This document shows, in pieces, positions 59,901-64,000 of a DNA stretch of 64,000 nt (position 1 is the first letter of the stretch; each line of letters starts with the position of its first letter). The DNA comes from Acanthosepion esculentum (Eukaryota; Mollusca; Cephalopoda; Sepiida; Sepiidae). The position numbers and the translations under genes are program-made. The stretch is from contig OZ038488.1 in assembly GCA_964036315.1 (NCBI GenBank), positions 64,024,254-64,088,253 of the forward strand, written 5' to 3'. The notes below the pieces were generated by a model. That model was not told where the DNA came from and ran no database searches. It worked only from the letters and a program-made list of their open reading frames with translations.

Positions 59901-59940
59901 CTACAGTCACCTGTCTTTCTTGGATTCGCAGAGACTTCAT
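28893..59940 (-). CDS. FAAP100: FAAP100 homologue (Fanconi anaemia core complex subunit), 7 coding exons
   Basis: A 31-kb minus-strand gene that I joined from seven exons: 59940-59851, 54136-54003, 46187-45247, 41863-40988, 35769-35540, 33031-32969 and 29039-28893. All junctions are GT/AG and the codon phases fit throughout (0, 2, 1, 1, 0, 0). The product is about 826 residues; human FAAP100 is 881. Characteristic segments in order: WLYIYSGIKRQ; WLLWAVSQRGRVYRIAEKD; DSAIILMTLSDGHVYYLPLK (human-like DGQ/DGH turn of the N-terminal propeller); GLLVCALSGQCYLFSA; LLCQSENGRFYSLP; a helical stretch IPDLLAKVDNITRKMDQ; a beta-rich region with VTSSKIVLSSDWSLLVE; and the C-terminal helical tail. In vertebrates FAAP100 pairs with FANCB and FANCL to form the ubiquitin-ligase module that monoubiquitinates FANCD2-FANCI in nuclear interstrand crosslink repair. 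No disabling change is seen. The start is the first in-frame ATG (59940); the frame stays open upstream to 60069 without an ATG. Identification rests on remembered family sequence. Confidence 0.85.
29270..30240. repeat. Local family of degenerate units of about 100 bp, interrupted by R1
   Basis: Units containing gggtctattatatgtaact-like sequence followed by ttttactacagaaatgcatt and gtgattttactatagaattg recur at about 29300, 29400-29540, 29570-29625 and 30030-30210. Dispersed repeat R1 (29628-29880) sits inside one unit. All of this is in FAAP100 intron 6. Confidence 0.6.
29628..29880. repeat. Dispersed repeat R1, copy 2
   Basis: Shares agagccactcgaggtaga, ggaaccggaaac and ggataaacctctactcctg with 20680-20940. 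Both copies begin with a T run. The 86-codon frame at 29607 is not conserved in the other copy. Confidence 0.7.
30595..31195 (-). pseudogene. LINE (Jockey/CR1-like) C-terminal fragment
   Basis: The frame MYLEILDKIKRIINNVIAHD through SICLFYEYFPGNCSDELSSL is the same family as the 57142-57765 copy. It is followed by the 3' UTR with accctatattgaaagataat. Upstream YLCIKYCCHIWSGAS is in frame but ends at stop codons. 5'-truncated; sits in FAAP100 intron 6 in the same orientation as the gene. Confidence 0.75.
31196..31400 (-). repeat. Second LINE 3'-end fragment
   Basis: Starts with a T run and repeats the LINE 3' UTR block (tttcatcccaagcaaggca, aagaggttactgattgtgag). It lies head-to-tail with the copy at 30595. 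Confidence 0.6.
31523..31569. repeat. (TA)n microsatellite
   Basis: About 47 bp of TA dinucleotides in FAAP100 intron 6. Confidence 0.95.
31570..32968. other. FAAP100 intron 6, remaining part
   Basis: AT-rich intron. A 97-codon frame at 32566-32859 on + has no recognisable family. Two copies of gttaaggtatatgtgtgtgt (32875-32945) form a small tandem repeat. Confidence 0.5.
32969..33031 (-). CDS. FAAP100: FAAP100 exon 6 (63 bp)
   Basis: A 21-codon micro-exon, RLLPIGLAKALDISKFITEI plus Q, between a good acceptor (ttgttttaacag) and donor GTAAGC. Both flanking phases are 0. It is supported by phase and by continuity with exon 7 rather than by strong similarity. Confidence 0.75.
33340..34015 (+). 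pseudogene. Endonuclease-RT LINE C-terminal fragment (RTE-like)
   Basis: The + strand gives IKHVHQVRHLGSILMDGKCD, then AFQKLNNVLRNRNILLETKK and RVLNYYV. A frameshifted tail follows with EMWVYRRMLRMPWTEH-like sequence and, at the end, the LWRVMITNVLKGHDT type C-terminus. It is the same family as 46950-49250. Antisense to FAAP100, inside intron 5. Dead by frameshifts. Confidence 0.7.
34255..35000. repeat. Minisatellite of about 30-bp units
   Basis: A run of at least 20 units evolving along the array. 34385-34600 uses aaagtcacaaatctgaggtg (30-bp period). 34660-35000 uses aaaccatcgcaaatccaagg (31-bp period, with a tgtaactaaac/tgtagtaaaac alternation). It is in FAAP100 intron 5. Confidence 0.9.
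35540..35769 (-). CDS. FAAP100: FAAP100 exon 5
   Basis: 230 bp with acceptor ctctctttgacag and donor GTAGGA. SCLLKYLLCQM and the YFMEIHTGNAGSLVEMVLGV run correspond to the C-terminal domain of vertebrate FAAP100 (the LQWLLAEN and VEIQVESSSLADICRA regions). Confidence 0.85.
35880..36070. other. GC-richer intronic segment, possible SINE
   Basis: A 190-bp block unlike the surrounding AT-rich intron (caccggagggagtcgtcagt, ctatcgccaagtcgacccaa). No second copy was found in the window, so its repeat status is unproven. Confidence 0.3.
36080..38180. other. FAAP100 intron 4, left of the mariner
   Basis: A degenerate direct repeat of about 120 bp lies at 36880-37010 and 37095-37215 (caagtgatctgg..tatattttcact, gataagtc-aggaat). 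A duplicated agaaaagtNcccagctcaa sits at 38101-38160. No exon was recognised. Confidence 0.5.
38187..39352 (+). mobile_element. mariner transposon (1166 bp), inactivated
   Basis: Terminal inverted repeats of about 30 bp start CAAGGtAACCAAAAAAGTTC and CAAGGgAACCAAAAAAGTTC. TA duplications lie at 38185-38186 and 39353-39354. The + strand transposase begins about 38436 with a helix-turn-helix region (TARRWFRKFNSGDLSLHDEP, RSGRPQV). The three DD34D landmarks are visible: TSDEKWVLYE (about 38760), LHDNARDTI (about 39040) and PPYAPFDYHLF (about 39095). They lie in different frames, so the gene is broken by stops and indels. Located in FAAP100 intron 4, opposite to the gene. Confidence 0.9.
39597..39642. 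repeat. (TA)n microsatellite
   Basis: About 46 bp in FAAP100 intron 4. Confidence 0.95.
40440..40745. repeat. Degenerate tandem repeat, unit about 75 bp, four copies
   Basis: The units centre on ttcactattattattttatt followed by a ttactgctttttagatgaa-type segment, at about 40485, 40595, 40665 and 40725. Each carries a tttttag|a splice-acceptor-like stretch. They lie upstream (+ coordinates) of FAAP100 exon 4 but on the wrong strand to act for that gene. Confidence 0.6.
40988..41863 (-). CDS. FAAP100: FAAP100 exon 4
   Basis: 876 bp between the acceptor ttaccttttcag and the donor GTAAGA. Encodes the last propeller strands (FLLCQSENGRFYSLP), a helical stretch (about 45 residues from NTIPDLLAKVDN), and the central beta-rich domain (LQCSVTVKRINGFTTLCFQV onward). 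Confidence 0.9.
41940..44430. other. FAAP100 intron 3: large AT-rich dispersed repeat and a SINE remnant
   Basis: 42295-42350 has a copy of the 16078-family arm. 42380-43350 is the AT-rich dispersed repeat, with its own entries. 44170-44265 is a decayed copy of the ctgatgagctgtgatata SINE tail. No exon was recognised. Confidence 0.5.
42398..42722. repeat. Inverted repeat inside the AT-rich dispersed family, about 70-bp arms
   Basis: 42398-42468 (gatgaataatgaatttttac through ttagaataatt) is almost the exact reverse complement of 42648-42718. The 180-bp centre (aggtgatattgtttttaaat) recurs, in reverse, at 61400-61470 and, direct, at 19690-19760. Confidence 0.75.
44436..44462. repeat. (TA)n at a Tc1 insertion site
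   Basis: A 26-bp TA run immediately left of the Tc1-like MITE. Confidence 0.9.
44464..44845 (+). mobile_element. Short Tc1-like element (about 380 bp)
   Basis: Ends cactacagttcaaaagtttg (44466-44485) and its exact complement (44826-44845), with TA on each side. The interior contains + strand GCAGTAATCAAGGCTAAAGG, translating AVIKAKGGYFDEN, the C-terminal tail of Tc1 transposases. It is an internal deletion derivative of a Tc1-like transposon. The end sequence resembles fish Tc1 ends as I recall them. Confidence 0.75.
44935..45070 (+). repeat. tRNA-derived SINE, ctgatgagctg family
   Basis: A-box-like tggcctagaggttagaaatc, B-box-like ggtttcgatcccgg, then caaactgaggagctgtgata and gtctgtctgtggaagactat. 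It runs straight into a CA/TA microsatellite, as does the minus-strand copy at 3110. Confidence 0.75.
45070..45122. repeat. (CA)n(TA)n microsatellite
   Basis: Directly follows the SINE 3' end and reaches to within about 125 bp of the FAAP100 exon 3 donor. Confidence 0.95.
45247..46187 (-). CDS. FAAP100: FAAP100 exon 3
   Basis: 941 bp, 313 codons plus split codons. The acceptor ttctattttaaag is weak; the donor is GTATTT. It holds most of the N-terminal propeller, ending in a segment with ACCVGDAASQFFYATHKNII and NMASVVIE. An acidic/Ser-rich insert (LLDTSFTSNTESSSHISTKD) follows the first blade. Confidence 0.85.
46430..46870. repeat. Dispersed repeat with an internal tandem duplication
   Basis: The 46430-46560 part matches 26450-26570. 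46540-46690 and 46685-46860 are two copies of a roughly 155-bp unit (gcagactttaaa..atgagagcatt, tttctcactgaaaccaaata). Confidence 0.7.
46950..49255 (-). pseudogene. Endonuclease-RT LINE (RTE-like), dead and interrupted by a SINE
   Basis: Minus-strand fragments in order: AKEEWLNEKCAEIKRM (49160-49090), IHKVIRVLTRKKRTHS (48570 region), ELDGIVIEMLIALDDFSIDK (48430), SKRDSLTCVLQIRDAKIKQV and KFKYLGSVLAED (48030-47930). Then come VLRNRKISLETKKRVFNCYV (47875-47815), GSECWTIFSQMKKGLEATEM and FYRRILRIPL. A second, partly duplicated C-terminal piece is at 47304-46948 (TVLLYGSKCWTISLQMNRLE). The RT core with its catalytic box is missing, so this is a rearranged remnant. Confidence 0.75.
48579..49032 (-). 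mobile_element. 454-bp tRNA-derived SINE with 12-bp target duplication
   Basis: Flanked by perfect ATTACTTTATGT copies at 48567-48578 and 49033-49044, and inserted into the LINE. On the minus strand the head has an A-box-like gtgactgagtgatcataaca and a B-box ctggttcgaatctc. A long body (aaggtggtgctagcatgaag, gttgcaagtcattgtgactg) follows. A long conserved central domain after a tRNA head is the layout of Ceph-SINEs. The 65-codon frame inside is incidental. Confidence 0.8.
49565..49790. repeat. Degraded copy of the 16078 inverted-repeat family
   Basis: tctatatttctgagatgagg at 49568 and, on the other side, gaagaaggctggagcgtaca then acaacagtctgaacaatgta to 49788. These match the outer regions of 16040-16391. 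Confidence 0.65.
50105..50690. repeat. Minisatellite, unit about 29 bp, some 18 copies
   Basis: The unit is about aaaaacgtagagctggtaat plus aatatttttc, with small length changes. Two units are interrupted by cattttcattctg. Translation in any frame gives a Tyr-rich repeat that I treat as an artefact. FAAP100 intron 2. Confidence 0.9.
50752..50875. repeat. Four tandem 30-bp units
   Basis: gcggatgtagtttgtcgtca followed by tacccaggac, repeated four times (one unit has cccggac). The unit equals the 3' end of the dispersed repeat next to it (gatgcagtttaacgtcgtac, 51024-51043). Confidence 0.95.
50878..51052. repeat. Dispersed repeat R2, copy 1
   Basis: gttcactatttgcccatagc, caccccgggtctgggtgggc and gatcagaggccttgctgttg, ending gtcgtacccaggac. 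It is homologous over its length to 53112-53278. Confidence 0.75.
51060..51820. other. Intronic (FAAP100 intron 2), no gene
   Basis: 51070-51250 is moderately GC-rich (gatgagagttccacagccca) and unassigned. The rest is AT-rich with tandem-like aaaactacNttcag repeats at 51425-51470. Confidence 0.4.
51825..52366. mobile_element. 542-bp inverted repeat carrying a tRNA-like sequence
   Basis: Arms of about 250 bp (51825-52079 and 52097-52366) are near-complementary around a loop of about 17 bases. Each arm contains a tRNA-like unit: right arm tctgtggttcaatcggtaaa (A box) and caggttagattcct (B box). The right arm has an extra ctaaccgaaacgctctt. A deleted relative is at 27471-27540. Confidence 0.8.
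52930..53100. repeat. Short tandem array before R2 copy 2
   Basis: About five units of ggtaattttactataaaaat with gtatttNt, period about 28 bp, directly upstream of R2. It is equivalent in position to the longer array at 50105-50690. Confidence 0.75.
53112..53278. repeat. Dispersed repeat R2, copy 2
   Basis: gttcaccatttgcccatagc, accacaccgggtcagggtag and tgatcaagaaccttgctgcc, ending atcatcatacccaggac. It has only one copy of the terminal 30-bp unit, versus the amplified units at the first locus. Confidence 0.75.
53850..53918. repeat. (TG)n(TA)n microsatellite
   Basis: Lies about 85 bp downstream (gene sense) of the FAAP100 exon 2 donor. Confidence 0.95.
54003..54136 (-). CDS. FAAP100: FAAP100 exon 2
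   Basis: Acceptor tttctcctttag, donor GTGAGT. Encodes QIFSFQDDVVDFCLDEGEDA and SWLLWAVSQRGRVYRIAEKD, then LTHQ and two bases of the next codon. It matches the first propeller blade region of FAAP100. Confidence 0.85.
54140..55560. other. FAAP100 intron 1, right-hand part, no gene seen
   Basis: AT-rich intron with a poly-A tract at 55357-55371. Short frames only. Confidence 0.5.
55600..56270 (-). pseudogene. Tc1-like transposase remnant
   Basis: Reading the minus strand from 56270: helix-turn-helix debris with IARLLGISRDLL, then RKIARVSVGILKLTARQLRS (second DNA-binding part). Further on, EWDAEKWEKVIFSDECK carries the first catalytic Asp and GGGSVMVWGCIKSDGRRKL follows (about 55850-55795). 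Frames shift between pieces and the last catalytic residue was not identified. It is inside FAAP100 intron 1, same orientation as the gene. Confidence 0.75.
56320..56395 (+). repeat. Single arm of the 16078-family element
   Basis: catgtttcggccattgtgcc and ctccagcctttatatgtcag match the 16078 left half; the right arm is absent. Confidence 0.55.
56872..57775 (-). pseudogene. LINE (Jockey/CR1-like) RT C-terminal fragment and 3' UTR
   Basis: An uninterrupted 207-codon frame (57765-57142) runs NWGRNWLVNFNTSKTKLLSI, LRLLGLTLSADLRWNKYI, YKSTIRPCMEYCCHIWSGAP, VLDKIQRWICNVIGPDL and LFYKYFHGNCTDELLSLVPR. This is the thumb/C-terminal part of a non-LTR reverse transcriptase, downstream of the catalytic box. 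Its 3' UTR contains a tandem duplication of about 75 bp (56935-57010 and 57011-57086, both with ggatgtggagaa and gtggatagatcaaggcaa). It is the best preserved of at least four related copies here. The 5' side is cut near 57775, next to the long-TIR element. Confidence 0.85.
57788..58488. mobile_element. About 700-bp element with long composite inverted repeats
   Basis: The left end (57791 on) ggaacatttgccgtaaacat, tttttgccgtaggaaaactt, tgctgtataggatttttgcc mirrors the right end (58385-58488), which reads on the reverse strand ggaacatttgccataaacat, then tttttgctgta and later tttgccgtataggatttttg. The ends are built from repeated (g/t)tttgccgta-type words. The interior is AT-rich without a gene. 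Confidence 0.75.
58660..59230. repeat. Diverged copy of the AT-rich dispersed repeat
   Basis: aagtttggagccttttttca and ctcttttttagcgaa at 59177-59222 match agtttggggcatttttttca and cattttttttagcgaa at 43287-43333. Upstream parts also correspond. Confidence 0.55.
59550..59640 (-). repeat. tRNA-derived SINE head
   Basis: On the minus strand gcgtgggtaatggttagcga (A box) and gtgagttcgattctgactgg (B box). The same head type is at 22975-23100. FAAP100 intron 1, same orientation as the gene. Confidence 0.65.
59785..59798 (-). promoter_or_regulatory. AAGGGAGATAACTC motif in FAAP100 intron 1
   Basis: Located about 53 bp inside intron 1. It pairs with the near-identical copy upstream of the ATG, so exon 1 is bracketed by two copies in the same orientation. 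Confidence 0.45.
59851..59940 (-). CDS. FAAP100: FAAP100 exon 1 (coding part)
   Basis: 30 codons, MKSLRIQERQ to LYIYSGIKRQ, then the donor GTATCG. The ATG context is AAGATGA. The frame is open a further 129 bp upstream, up to a TAA at 60070-60072, without an ATG. A longer first exon entered by splicing, or a non-ATG extension, cannot be excluded. Confidence 0.75.
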
Positions 59941-60056
59941 CTTTGCTGTTTTAGTTGCATTACGTGCAGTGTGTAAACATTTACTGACACTTCCAACATC
60001 CCGCCAATAAATGTAGAGCACACTTCCGTTCAGCAACTCGAATGATAAGGCACATA

Positions 60057-60070
60057 GAGTTACCTCCCTT
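60057..60070 (-). promoter_or_regulatory. AAGGGAGGTAACTC motif upstream of FAAP100
   Basis: About 117-130 bp upstream of the predicted start codon and in gene orientation. It may lie in the 5' UTR or promoter. The function is unknown; it could equally be a fragment of a common mollusc repeat. Confidence 0.45.
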
Positions 60071-61379
60071 TATAGCATTAAGAATGTGGTTAGTTGCGGG
60101 TCGCCCTGGCTTTTACTTTGTGGCACCGACTGTGGGGCCTTGATAATTTTGCTCTGGCTCCACTTTAATTTTAGTCTTCTGTCGTATCTGCTTGCCTGGG
60201 GAAGTAAATAACTAACAGTATATAGTCATGCCGTTTAGGAAGAGCATTTTCTGTGGCGGGATAGTTAGCACTATGCACCATGGACAAATAAGTTCTTCTT
60301 TGAAGTTAAATTTTATTCGAAAGATAACGTAAAAAGTTAATCTGTGTAAAAAATATATATTTTTTCCCCATCACATCTAGTTTTCTGCTTTGAGGTATGC
60401 CCATTTTTTTCTTTTTCGAAATTTGTGTCACTTTTGAAGATTCAGGCCAACATAATCGCTATTTGTTGACTAAAATGAAAATTCTGCAATATATTTCAAG
60501 AATAGGTGAAGTAAAGATCATAAATTATCATAAGAATAAATGAAAATGAAAAATGACCGGTTTTATGTTGAATATCATTTATCCGTCAAAACAAAACCAT
60601 TTTATTCCTACCCACTTTCAATTCACAAACTAAACTTACTCTTGACAAAATTTGTTCTTAGACATTCAAATAGAAGAATTTAATTAATAACATATAAGCA
60701 AGCAGAAAAGTCATACCAAAGGTTTATTAAAATGAATTTTAAAAAATGAAAAATCTTTCTTGGAGCGTTTATTTTAGCTTTAATTTCAAGATAATAGATT
60801 CAATTTATTTCCAATAATAAGCAAAATACCTTACTGTATTTCAAAACAAATTTAAATTGATTGGAATTATTTTTTTAATTGCTAAAAGTGGCTTTATTAT
60901 CCCTATTTACAAGTCAGCATAAAAAATAATTCTTTTTATTAAAAAAAAATCTTTCAAAAATAAAATTATACTTTTCTGAAACTTTATTTTAAGAAGTGTG
61001 CCTGATTTAAAGTTTAATTAATCTGATTTGAAACAAAAATATTACTTGTATTTTTTTTTAACAGGGAGGTGGGTATTTTTACGAGGTGTTAACTCTCGAT
61101 AGACTTATGTTTGGATTTTTTCCTGCGTGGCACATATCTAAAAATTACTTGAATATAACATGAGCAAATTTTTATATAATTTTTTAACAACCCTGTAATC
61201 TTAAAATTTAGAAAAATATTCTAAGTAATTTAATATTTTATTGAATGTTAGGTATCTTGACTTAATATTACTATGATTACCGCTCTTAATTTCTGATAAT
61301 GTTGTGTTATGGACGTCCATATTTACAAAAATCGGCATGTATTATACACATACAAATTTTTTTCTTTTTTTAAAATACT

Positions 61380-61870
61380 GGGAATGGCTGAATTGTAGTA
61401 AGCTTTTTCCATTTAGAATTATAGTTTTTACTTAATAACAATATCATCTAACCACTCCAAATTAATACAGAATTTAAAATTTTATAAATTATTTTTTAAT
61501 TAAATTTAAAAAAAAAACGAGTTCATTATTCATCGAATTTTTTTCCTAAAGCAATAGTGTCCATAATATATATATTATTAATAAAAGCAAGTAGAAGCTT
61601 TCCTAATTAAATAATGTTTCAGTTTTATTACATTTTTTATTTTAGGATTCAGAGCAGATTTTCTGTTTTACAAAAAAAAAATGAAGATTTGAAATACTCC
61701 AAAGACTTGTGCTTATAAATAATATAAAAATTAAGCCCTACAAAAATGAATTTTTACAAAGATTTTCTAAAAAAGAAACATTTCAAAAATAATTTCATTC
61801 ATTTGTGAATAAGTCCTGAAAGTTTCACTATATAATCCGACAATTATTTGATTTTTGCAAGAATTTCCAA
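61380..61870. repeat. Copy of the AT-rich dispersed repeat
   Basis: Shares ctaattaaataatgtttcag, gattcagagcagattttctg and gacaattatttgatttttgc with 42770-43090 in the same orientation. Its first part (agtaagctttttccattta) is inverted relative to 42560. Confidence 0.65.
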
Positions 61871-62436
61871 ATCACTTTGTTTTTAACCGCAAAAAAACGC
61901 AAAAATTTCCCGGTGGCACAAGAAAAAAAATGAGCCAAAATTTTGAAGGTTCTAAAATTAATGTGTGAATTTTATATTTGAAGGAGAGAAATACAACTTT
62001 TGTTGATCTTAATGTCAGTGTAGGCATTTACTAATTAAGAAGAAAGTTTATGATTTTAATACGCGTAGAAATTAGATTTTTAAATATATTTTTATTTTCA
62101 AATCAATACTTACATTTATTCCTGGATAAATATTTACATACCAATTTCGAACATGTCCATGAGTAATTGTATCAGTAATAATATCCTGGTGCGGTTTGTT
62201 ACCTTATTGGTGAACGCATGAGAAAAAAGATCGATGTGTGTGTGTAAAAAGCTTATTTTGCCCTCACTTTGGTATGAATAAAATAGCGATTGATTACATT
62301 TTGACCAGTATTTTCAAACGTTATAAATTTGTAAAAGAAATGAGGATATTTCAAAGCAGAAAAATCTAGACCTGAAGAAGAAAAAAATGATTTTTTTTTT
62401 TTAAATCAGTTCATCAAAATTACTTATCATCGCGTA

Positions 62437-62650
62437 CAGGGCCGGCGCTTACACCACGAACCCCCTGATCTGGGTGGGGTCTCGTGTAGTTCTTTGTGAC
62501 CCACGCTATCTTATCAACATTTGCTTCTTTTCTACCTACATTTATATGCGCTACAAATTAAACTAAGCACAACTGACTATTATTAAAGGATGAAAAATTA
62601 TCGCGGTTTTTGATGTTATTCTGGTATCTTTCATTTTTTTTCGTCCAAAT
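62437..62650 (+). mobile_element. hAT element end, truncated
   Basis: Starts CAGGGCCGGCGC and follows, in reverse complement, the right half of the 539-bp element at 22077-22615 (gtgacccNcgctat, acaaattaaactaNgNNcaa, ctgactattatNaaa). The other end and a matching 8-bp duplication were not found. Confidence 0.7.
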
Positions 62651-64000
62651 TCGTTTATTTAGTTATTTTACCACGGGTTAACCGCGATATTAAGTCTTCT
62701 TCTACGTCCCGCCATCCGTCTGCCTAGCTCTTTGATCTGTAACTTTGTCTCCAAAAAGATACAATTAGGAAATTTGACGGCACAAGCTCCACCTACCCAC
62801 TCGGTGAAAATAGCACTTACAATCTAATAGAAGAATTTCGGAATAAAAGCCGAATCATTTTTTGTTTTCTTTTTCTCTTTTTTTTATAATCTTTTTTGTT
62901 TGGACGTTGCAAAAAAAAAGTTGCTATTGAAATTTGAAAAACGAGCTCATCGCAACCAAAATACAAATAAAAATATATAAAAATTATATTTTTATATTTT
63001 TTAAATTTTCTATAATTATTAATAACGTTTTATGATAATTTTAATAATAATAATTATCTAATAATATTTTTAATGATATATAAATTAATAATATACTGTA
63101 TTTTTAATGAAAAGATTACCTCGTAAATTAAATATAGTATTTATTAATTTATTTTTGAATTAAGATTGCTTAGATACGTAACATATTTTTTGAATTAGGA
63201 TTCACTAAAGAAACTTTTGGAATCCCAAATATTAGGTACCACCAACAATTCGCTAAAAAAATCAGTAAATATGAAAAAAAAAAACAATGTTTTCTTTTTA
63301 TTACAGTCGATATACTTTCTTAAAGAAACGTTCGTCAATCCTAAATATAATATAAAATTAGGTATCTCCACAGAAAGGAGTAAATGTAAGGTTTAAAATA
63401 AATTTTTTAAATTTTTTCTTGTAGCTTTTATTTTCATTTTTCATTTCAAGCTACTAATAGATTAAATTTAATATTTCCAATAAGCAAAATATTCCTTTAA
63501 AACACTTAATAAAAAACGAAAATATGAAAGAAAATTTCCTGTGATATTTTTCTTTTGCAGATGTGGCATCAAAGTTAAGAAATAAATTGAATAAAATATT
63601 TTGTAAAAAAAAATCAAATTAAAACTAAAACTTAAAATACAATATAAAATAACTTTTAAAAAATGTTTAAAAAAACACATTTGGTAAATAAATACTTTTC
63701 TTTGAAGTCTCTTGAACTTTACTTTTTCCAGCAATAAAACCTAATTTCTATGAATTCTTGCATTCAACTGGAAAAGCTTAGGGCCAAAATTTTCACGCCT
63801 ATGTGAGAAGTTCATACTTTGACGCCAATGCTTGGATTTTTATTTTCATGTTTTTTTGTTTTGTTTTTTGGGGGTTTTTTTTACATAGAAGTGAGAAAAA
63901 GAATGAGTTAATAGTGGAAGAAAGAATAAAGATATAAAATTTTAAAAGGGTGCGTGGAGAGAGACAATGCCATAAAATCAAAGCAAAGAGTAATAAAAAA

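Larger units (their letters stand above)
60080..64000. other. Upstream of FAAP100, no gene recognised
   Basis: 60080-60260 is GC-richer (gcgggtcgccctggctttta) and may contain promoter or an untranslated exon. Beyond it lies AT-rich DNA with a hAT fragment and a large AT-rich repeat. The short frames at 63468-63981 are low-complexity. Confidence 0.5.

Overview
This window is AT-rich animal nuclear DNA. It has long introns, many (TA)n/(TG)n microsatellites, tRNA-derived SINEs, LINE 3' ends, a Penelope-like element and Tc1/mariner, hAT and pogo-like DNA transposons. LINE fragments with the NCYV-GSECWTI-EMWFYRR type of C-terminus, Ceph-SINE-like and tRNA-Arg-like SINEs, and the AAGGGAGRTAACTC motif all point to a cephalopod mollusc, most likely an octopus. 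That assignment comes from recognition of repeats and proteins, not from a database search.

Only two genes can be defended in full. A single-exon PLAC8/cornifelin-family gene (+, 17990-18310) encodes 106 residues. The right half of the window (28893-59940, minus strand) is one gene of seven coding exons that I assembled by hand from splice sites and matching codon phases. Its roughly 826-residue product is a FAAP100 homologue, a subunit of the FANCB-FANCL-FAAP100 catalytic module of the Fanconi anaemia core complex. A third, weaker candidate is a terminal coding exon on the + strand at the left edge (about 17-328).

Region by region. 1-330: possible last exon. 1356-2870: a broken Tc1-like transposon with Sleeping-Beauty-type ends, itself interrupted by another repeat. 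3.1-4.6 kb: a SINE, microsatellites, a 60-bp-arm foldback and a second inverted repeat. 5.2-6.3 kb: a decayed Penelope-like element (RT plus GIY-YIG endonuclease). 10.6-12.4 kb: a tRNA-derived SINE and a Ty3/gypsy pol fragment. 13.4-14.7 kb: a GC-richer repeat block resembling LTR sequence. 16-25.4 kb: the PLAC8 gene inside a swarm of pogo-like MITEs, a 539-bp hAT MITE with a perfect 8-bp duplication, a SINE and LINE debris. 27.4-28.6 kb: a LINE fragment and a palindrome. 28.9-59.9 kb: the FAAP100 gene, whose introns hold a mariner, Tc1 remnants, several LINE pieces, a SINE-interrupted LINE, minisatellites, a 540-bp tRNA-bearing inverted repeat and a long-TIR element. 60-64 kb: upstream sequence with dispersed repeats and no recognisable gene.

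The two complete genes show no functional link. No bacterial-type operon, CRISPR array or biosynthetic cluster is present. The most interesting material is transposon biology: fish-like Tc1 ends in a mollusc, a foldback family seen at two loci, and a composite repeat whose internal minisatellite has expanded independently in two copies.
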